NCBI GenBank assembly: GCA_020217035.1
Contig: JAIWOG010000062.1
Coordinates: 1 to 10,000 of the forward strand
From: Magnetospirillum sp.
GTDB lineage: Bacteria > Pseudomonadota > Alphaproteobacteria > Rhodospirillales > Magnetospirillaceae
DNA length: 10,000 bases
Direction of reading: 5' to 3'
In this document: positions 6,215 through 10,000 of the stretch, in pieces
How the letters are laid out: every line of letters starts with the position of its first letter
Position numbering within the stretch: the stretch's first letter is position 1
Notes under the pieces: generated by a model
Told to the model about the DNA's origin: nothing
What the model saw: only the letters and a program-made list of their open reading frames with translations
Database searches by the model: none
Program-made: the position numbers and the translations under genes

Positions 6215-7354
6215 TCACTCGGTCAGATCCTTCCACAATTCCTTCACCTTGGCGAAAAAGCCTTCGGATTCGGGATTGTGCTTGGCGTCCTTGTCCCCGG
6301 CGGCGTCGAACTCTTGCAACAGTTCCTTCTGTCGCTCGGTCAAATTGACCGGGGTTTCCACCATGGCCTGGATGAACATGTCGCCGCGGGCCGGGCTGCG
6401 CAGCACGCTCATGCCCTTGGATTTCAGGCGGAATTGGTTGCCCGACTGGGTGCCCGCCGGAATGGTGACCTTGGTCATGGTGCCGTCGATGGTCGGCACG
6501 TCCACGGTGCCGCCCAGGGCGGCGGTGGTCATGGGGATGGGCACCCGGCAATAGATGTTGGCGCCGTCGCGCTGGAACAATCGGTGCGGCTTGACGCTCA
6601 GGAAGATGTACAAATCGCCGGGCGGAGCGCCGCGCAACCCGGCCTCGCCCTCGCCGGCCAGTCGGATGCGGGTGCCGTCCTCGACGCCGGCCGGGATGGT
6701 CACCGACAGGGTCTTGTCCTTGCGCACCTTGCCCTGGCCGCCACAGACCCGGCAGGGGTCCTTGATCACGCGGCCCTGTCCCTGACAGGTGGGGCAGGTG
6801 CGTTCGATGGTGAAGAAGCCCTGCTGGGCGCGAACCTTGCCGTGACCGTGACAGGTGCCGCAGGTGGTGGGCTGGCTGCCATCCTTGCCGCCGGTGCCGT
6901 TACACGCGTCGCACGGCGCCGAGGACGGCACGGTGATGGTGGTGGTCTTGCCGCCGAAGGCGTCTTCCAGGCTGATATCCATGTTGAAGCGCAGGTCAGA
7001 GCCCCGGCCCGTGGCCTGGCCGCGCCGGCCGCCGCCCATGAAATCGCCGAACATTTCCTCGAACAGGTCGGAAAAACCGCCGCCGCCACCGAAATCGAAG
7101 CCGCCGCGGCCGCCGCCACCCATGCCGCCATCGAAGGCGGCGTGGCCGAAGCGGTCATAGGCGGCCCGCTTCTGGTCGTCCTTCAGGACGTCGTAGGCTT
7201 CGTTCAGTTCCTTGAACTTGTCGGCCGCTTGCGGATTGTCCGGGTTGCGGTCGGGATGGTACTGCATGGCCAGCTTGCGATAGGCCTTTTTCAGCTCGTC
7301 GGCCGAGGCGCCCTTTTCGACGCCCAAGACCTCGTAATAGTCGCGCTTGCTCAT
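6215..7354 (-). CDS. dnaJ: Chaperone DnaJ (Hsp40)
   Basis: 379 residues, normal length for a type I DnaJ. In order: J domain (1-70) with the HPD motif at 33-35 that stimulates DnaK ATPase; a Gly/Phe-rich region (about 74-110); a zinc region with four CxxCxGxG repeats (cysteines 148/151, 165/168, 187/190, 201/204); and two C-terminal substrate-binding domains. It delivers unfolded clients to DnaK. The ATG at 7352-7354 ([11 protein letters not shown]) fits the family; an in-frame GTG at 7370-7372 would add MKNGTV, and neither start has a strong ribosome site. The gene is 72 nt downstream of dnaK across an intrinsic terminator, so it probably depends on read-through or on a weak own promoter, keeping it below DnaK. 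Confidence 0.98.
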   Translation of the reverse strand: MSKRDYYEVLGVEKGASADELKKAYRKLAMQYHPDRNPDNPQAADKFKELNEAYDVLKDDQKRAAYDRFGHAAFDGGMGGGGRGGFDFGGGGGFSDLFEEMFGDFMGGGRRGQATGRGSDLRFNMDISLEDAFGGKTTTITVPSSAPCDACNGTGGKDGSQPTTCGTCHGHGKVRAQQGFFTIERTCPTCQGQGRVIKDPCRVCGGQGKVRKDKTLSVTIPAGVEDGTRIRLAGEGEAGLRGAPPGDLYIFLSVKPHRLFQRDGANIYCRVPIPMTTAALGGTVDVPTIDGTMTKVTIPAGTQSGNQFRLKSKGMSVLRSPARGDMFIQAMVETPVNLTERQKELLQEFDAAGDKDAKHNPESEGFFAKVKELWKDLTE

Positions 7355-7381
7355 AACGGTGCCGTTTTTCACTGATGGAGC

Positions 7382-7409
7382 AAAAGGCCCGCCCTTTTAG
7401 GGGCGGGCC
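7382..7409 (-). terminator. Intrinsic terminator between dnaK and dnaJ
   Basis: On the - strand a perfect 9-bp stem GGCCCGCCC/GGGCGGGCC with loop CTAAAA is followed directly by TTTT (7382-7385) and then GCTCC. It starts 17 nt after the dnaK stop. The short U-tract suggests incomplete termination, which would let a fraction of transcripts continue into dnaJ. Confidence 0.8.
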
Positions 7410-7426
7410 GATTTGACGTCAGGGGC

Positions 7427-9340
<1,914 letters not shown>

Positions 9341-9422
9341 GTCGTCCTCATTTGTATTGGCCGGCTCCGGTGGTCCCTTATGATCAGGGCGGCAACCGCC
9401 GGAACCCCCTTGGATAATCCGG

Positions 9423-9442
9423 AAGGCGCACACTCGCGCCTT
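9423..9442 (-). other. Hairpin at the predicted 5' end of the dnaK mRNA
   Basis: AAGGCGC (9423-9429) and GCGCCTT (9436-9442) form a perfect 7-bp stem with a 6-nt loop, directly after the predicted dnaK transcription start. A second small stem, GGCGG-CAA-CCGCC (9388-9400), lies further along the roughly 100-nt leader. They may stabilise the message. Neither covers the dnaK ribosome site, so an RNA thermometer is not supported. Confidence 0.4.
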
Positions 9443-9450
9443 ACGCCGGG

Positions 9451-9479
9451 TTATATAGGGTGGAGTTGGCAGACCGCAA
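9451..9479 (-). promoter_or_regulatory. Predicted dnaK promoter (heat-shock-like -10)
   Basis: On the - strand TTGCGG (9474-9479) and CCCTATATAA (-10 core at 9451-9457) are 16 bp apart. The CCC-TATAT -10 resembles both sigma70 and sigma32 boxes, and sigma32 control of dnaK is usual in alphaproteobacteria; the -35 lacks a clear CTTG, so the sigma factor is uncertain. The leader would be about 100 nt. The TATATA core is self-complementary and could also serve the divergent gene starting at 9490. Confidence 0.5.
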
Positions 9480-9489
9480 CACGGCAATC

Positions 9490-10000
9490 ATGATCGTCTC
9501 GGCCAGTTACCGCACCGATGTCCCGGCTTTTTACGCCAAGTGGTTCGAAAACCGCTTTCGCGCCGGTTTCGCCCGCGTCGCCAATCCCTATGGCGGGGCG
9601 GATGCGGTGGTGTCGCTGCGCCACAACGTGGACGGGTTCGTGTTCTGGACCCGCAACGCCGCGCCCTTCGCCGACGCTTTGGCCCTGGTGCGCCAAGCCG
9701 GCTTTCCCTTCGTGATCAGCCATACCATCCTGGGTTATCCCCGTGCGCTTGATCGTTCCGTGATCGACACAGACAAGGCGGTGGCCGCGATCCAGCGGTT
9801 AGCTGATGAATATGGACCACGCTCGGTGGTGTGGCGCTATGACCCGGTGGTGTTTTCCAGTCTGACTCCGGCGTCCTTCCATCTGGAAAATTTCGGCCAG
9901 CTGGCGCAAAGCTTGGCGGGGGTGGTGGACGAATGCGTGTTGTCCTTCGCCACCATCTATAAAAAGACGGCGCGGAACATGGATGCCGCCGCCCGCGCCG
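9490..10000 (+). CDS. DUF1848 family protein (3' end outside window)
   Basis: 170 codons are visible and the frame is still open at the right edge. MIVSASYRTDVPAFYAKWF at the start, RVANPYGG, VDGFVFWTRN, PFVISHTILGYPR, VVWRYDPVVFSSLTP and LSFATIYKKTARN are the pattern of the DUF1848 family, whose function is unknown. Known members carry a C-terminal cysteine cluster reminiscent of radical-SAM Fe-S sites; that part lies beyond this window. The ATG at 9490 fits the family start, although no good ribosome site precedes it. The gene diverges from dnaK with 149 nt between start codons, so the two share a regulatory region. Confidence 0.88.
   Translation, partial: MIVSASYRTDVPAFYAKWFENRFRAGFARVANPYGGADAVVSLRHNVDGFVFWTRNAAPFADALALVRQAGFPFVISHTILGYPRALDRSVIDTDKAVAAIQRLADEYGPRSVVWRYDPVVFSSLTPASFHLENFGQLAQSLAGVVDECVLSFATIYKKTARNMDAAARA

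Noticed and set aside
6278..7375. 365-codon + strand open frame opposite dnaJ
   Set aside because: Antisense shadow of dnaJ with Ala/Gly/His-rich translation.
9423..9442. CIRCE element for HrcA control of dnaK
   Set aside because: The leader hairpin does not match TTAGCACTC-N9-GAGTGCTAA.
9341..9487. N-terminal extension of dnaK by 49 residues
   Set aside because: The extension has no DnaK sequence and covers the predicted promoter; the ATG at 9338-9340 has a ribosome site and fits the family.

Overview
The window is GC-rich, densely coded bacterial chromosome. Gene content and order (a dnaK-dnaJ-dapB line, an AmpG-type MFS permease, alanine dehydrogenase, family I pyrophosphatase, a DUF1848 gene divergent from dnaK) point to an alphaproteobacterium, most likely of the Rhodospirillales/Magnetospirillum type. 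The lineage is an inference from protein flavour and gene order, not a database result.

Left part, + strand (1-3611): the 3' part of an HNH endonuclease gene, an AmpG-like muropeptide permease, alanine dehydrogenase (ald) and inorganic pyrophosphatase (ppa). ald and ppa are four bases apart and probably co-transcribed. A strong GC-rich hairpin follows ppa. Positions 3612-3819 hold no supported gene and separate two convergent gene blocks.

Right part, - strand (9340 down to 3820, read right to left): dnaK, an intrinsic terminator, dnaJ, a hairpin, a small AT-richer membrane-protein gene (95 aa), a ccdA-ccdB toxin-antitoxin pair, dapB, and a 193-aa membrane protein of unknown function. At 9490 a DUF1848 gene diverges from dnaK and runs off the right edge.

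The most interesting part is 5579-6205. A ccdAB module and the 95-aa orphan sit between dnaJ and dapB, two genes often close together in relatives, and the toxin gene ends only 17 nt before the essential dapB. The ccdA promoter region carries a perfect 16-bp inverted repeat whose 7-nt spacer contains a good -10 hexamer and whose outer edge abuts a -35 hexamer. This is a nearly ideal layout for CcdAB autorepression. An 11-bp core of that repeat recurs at the start codon of the 95-aa gene. That copy could mark the boundary of a small insertion or be a second operator. The rest of the window is ordinary housekeeping DNA.
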